Shown here: positions 63,926 through 64,000 of the stretch, piece after piece | How positions within the stretch are numbered: the first letter of the stretch is position 1 | Layout of the letters: each line of letters starts with the position of its first letter | Assembly: GCA_905181765.1 (NCBI GenBank) | Contig: CAJIYW010000007.1 | Span: 62,001 to 126,000, forward strand | Reading direction: 5' to 3' | Origin: Flavobacteriales bacterium UBA6772 | Lineage (GTDB): Bacteria; Bacteroidota; Bacteroidia; Flavobacteriales; Flavobacteriaceae | Length of the DNA stretch: 64,000 nt | Position numbers and translations under genes: made by a program | The notes under the pieces: generated by a model | Databases searched by the model: none | What the model was told of the DNA's origin: nothing | The model's input: the letters and a program-made list of their open reading frames with translations, nothing else

Positions 63926-64000
63926 ATGGTAAAAGTAAGTGCTGCTGACGTTAAAAAATTAAGGGAAGCAACTGGAGCTGGAATGATGGACTGTAAAAAG
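63926..64000 (+). CDS. tsf: Elongation factor Ts (partial, start only)
   Basis: The first 25 codons are present, VKVSAADVKKLREATGAGMM at residues 2-21 followed by DCKK; the rest lies beyond the right edge. This is the UBA-like N-terminal domain of EF-Ts, the nucleotide exchange factor for EF-Tu, in its usual position after rpsB. Confidence 0.95.
   Translation, partial: MVKVSAADVKKLREATGAGMMDCKK

Noticed and set aside
1..64000. Insertion sequences, prophage, CRISPR arrays or defence systems
   Set aside because: No transposase, integrase, phage structural gene, cas gene or regular repeat array was found. All large frames belong to core metabolism, respiration, translation or envelope functions.

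Overview
The window is AT-rich bacterial DNA from a member of the Flavobacteriaceae (Bacteroidota), probably a marine Polaribacter- or Tenacibaculum-like organism. The evidence is the protein family set (CarboxypepD_reg-like TonB receptor, alternative complex III, DUF2723, DUF5916, SPOR-domain protein, class II ketol-acid reductoisomerase), TAnnTTTG-type -7 promoter boxes, and starts without obvious Shine-Dalgarno sequences. Genus is inferred from protein resemblance only.

Layout. 1-4.7 kb: end of an unknown gene, a PnuC-type (probably PnuT) vitamin transporter overlapping a NadR-like kinase, the ribosome-rescue factor arfB, and a TPP riboswitch ahead of a TonB-dependent receptor; together this looks like thiamine uptake. 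4.9-5.4 kb: a decayed second copy of rpoD. 5.4-8.7 kb: rhodanese lipoprotein, SulP permease, ruvB. 8.8-20.1 kb (minus strand): actABCDEF followed by coxB and coxA, i.e. alternative complex III plus its aa3 oxidase, with coxB split by a frameshift. 20.3-25.5 kb: SPOR protein, then rimP-nusA-infB on the minus strand behind a clear promoter and a terminator-like leader hairpin. 25.6-28.1 kb: tandem universal stress protein and a frameshifted gapN. 28.2-37.8 kb (minus strand): leuA-leuB, an attenuator with an Ile/Val-rich leader peptide, then ilvD-ilvB-ilvN-ilvC-ilvA (ilvD and ilvA frameshifted). 37.9-44.6 kb: a helical-repeat protein, then a Thr/Ile-rich leader peptide and thrA-thrB-thrC (thrB frameshifted). 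44.6-45.3 kb: a decayed FucP-like sugar transporter and tRNA-Gln. 45.4-61.9 kb: DUF2723 glycosyltransferase-like protein, polysaccharide deacetylase, a thioredoxin-fold protein without CXXC, metallophosphoesterase, polA, unknown and membrane proteins, a Sua5-type threonylcarbamoyl-AMP synthase, DUF5916 protein, and an LTA-synthase-like sulfatase-fold protein. 61.9-64 kb: rplM-rpsI, rpsB and the start of tsf.

Functional links. Threonine made by ThrABC feeds IlvA, which starts isoleucine synthesis; IlvBN, IlvC and IlvD then serve the isoleucine and valine/leucine branches, and LeuA/LeuB continue to leucine (leuC and leuD are not in the window). Both the ilv block and the thr block carry short leader peptides rich in the codons for their own end products, which suggests ribosome-mediated attenuation. 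The respiratory block would oxidise menaquinol through ActABCDEF and pass electrons to the aa3 oxidase.

A caution on the data: five otherwise well-conserved genes (coxB, gapN, ilvA, ilvD, thrB) each contain exactly one extra base. This uniform pattern looks more like insertion errors in the assembly than like gene decay, in contrast to the rpoD and FucP-like relics, which carry several stops and deletions. I treat the five as interrupted CDS rather than as confirmed pseudogenes.
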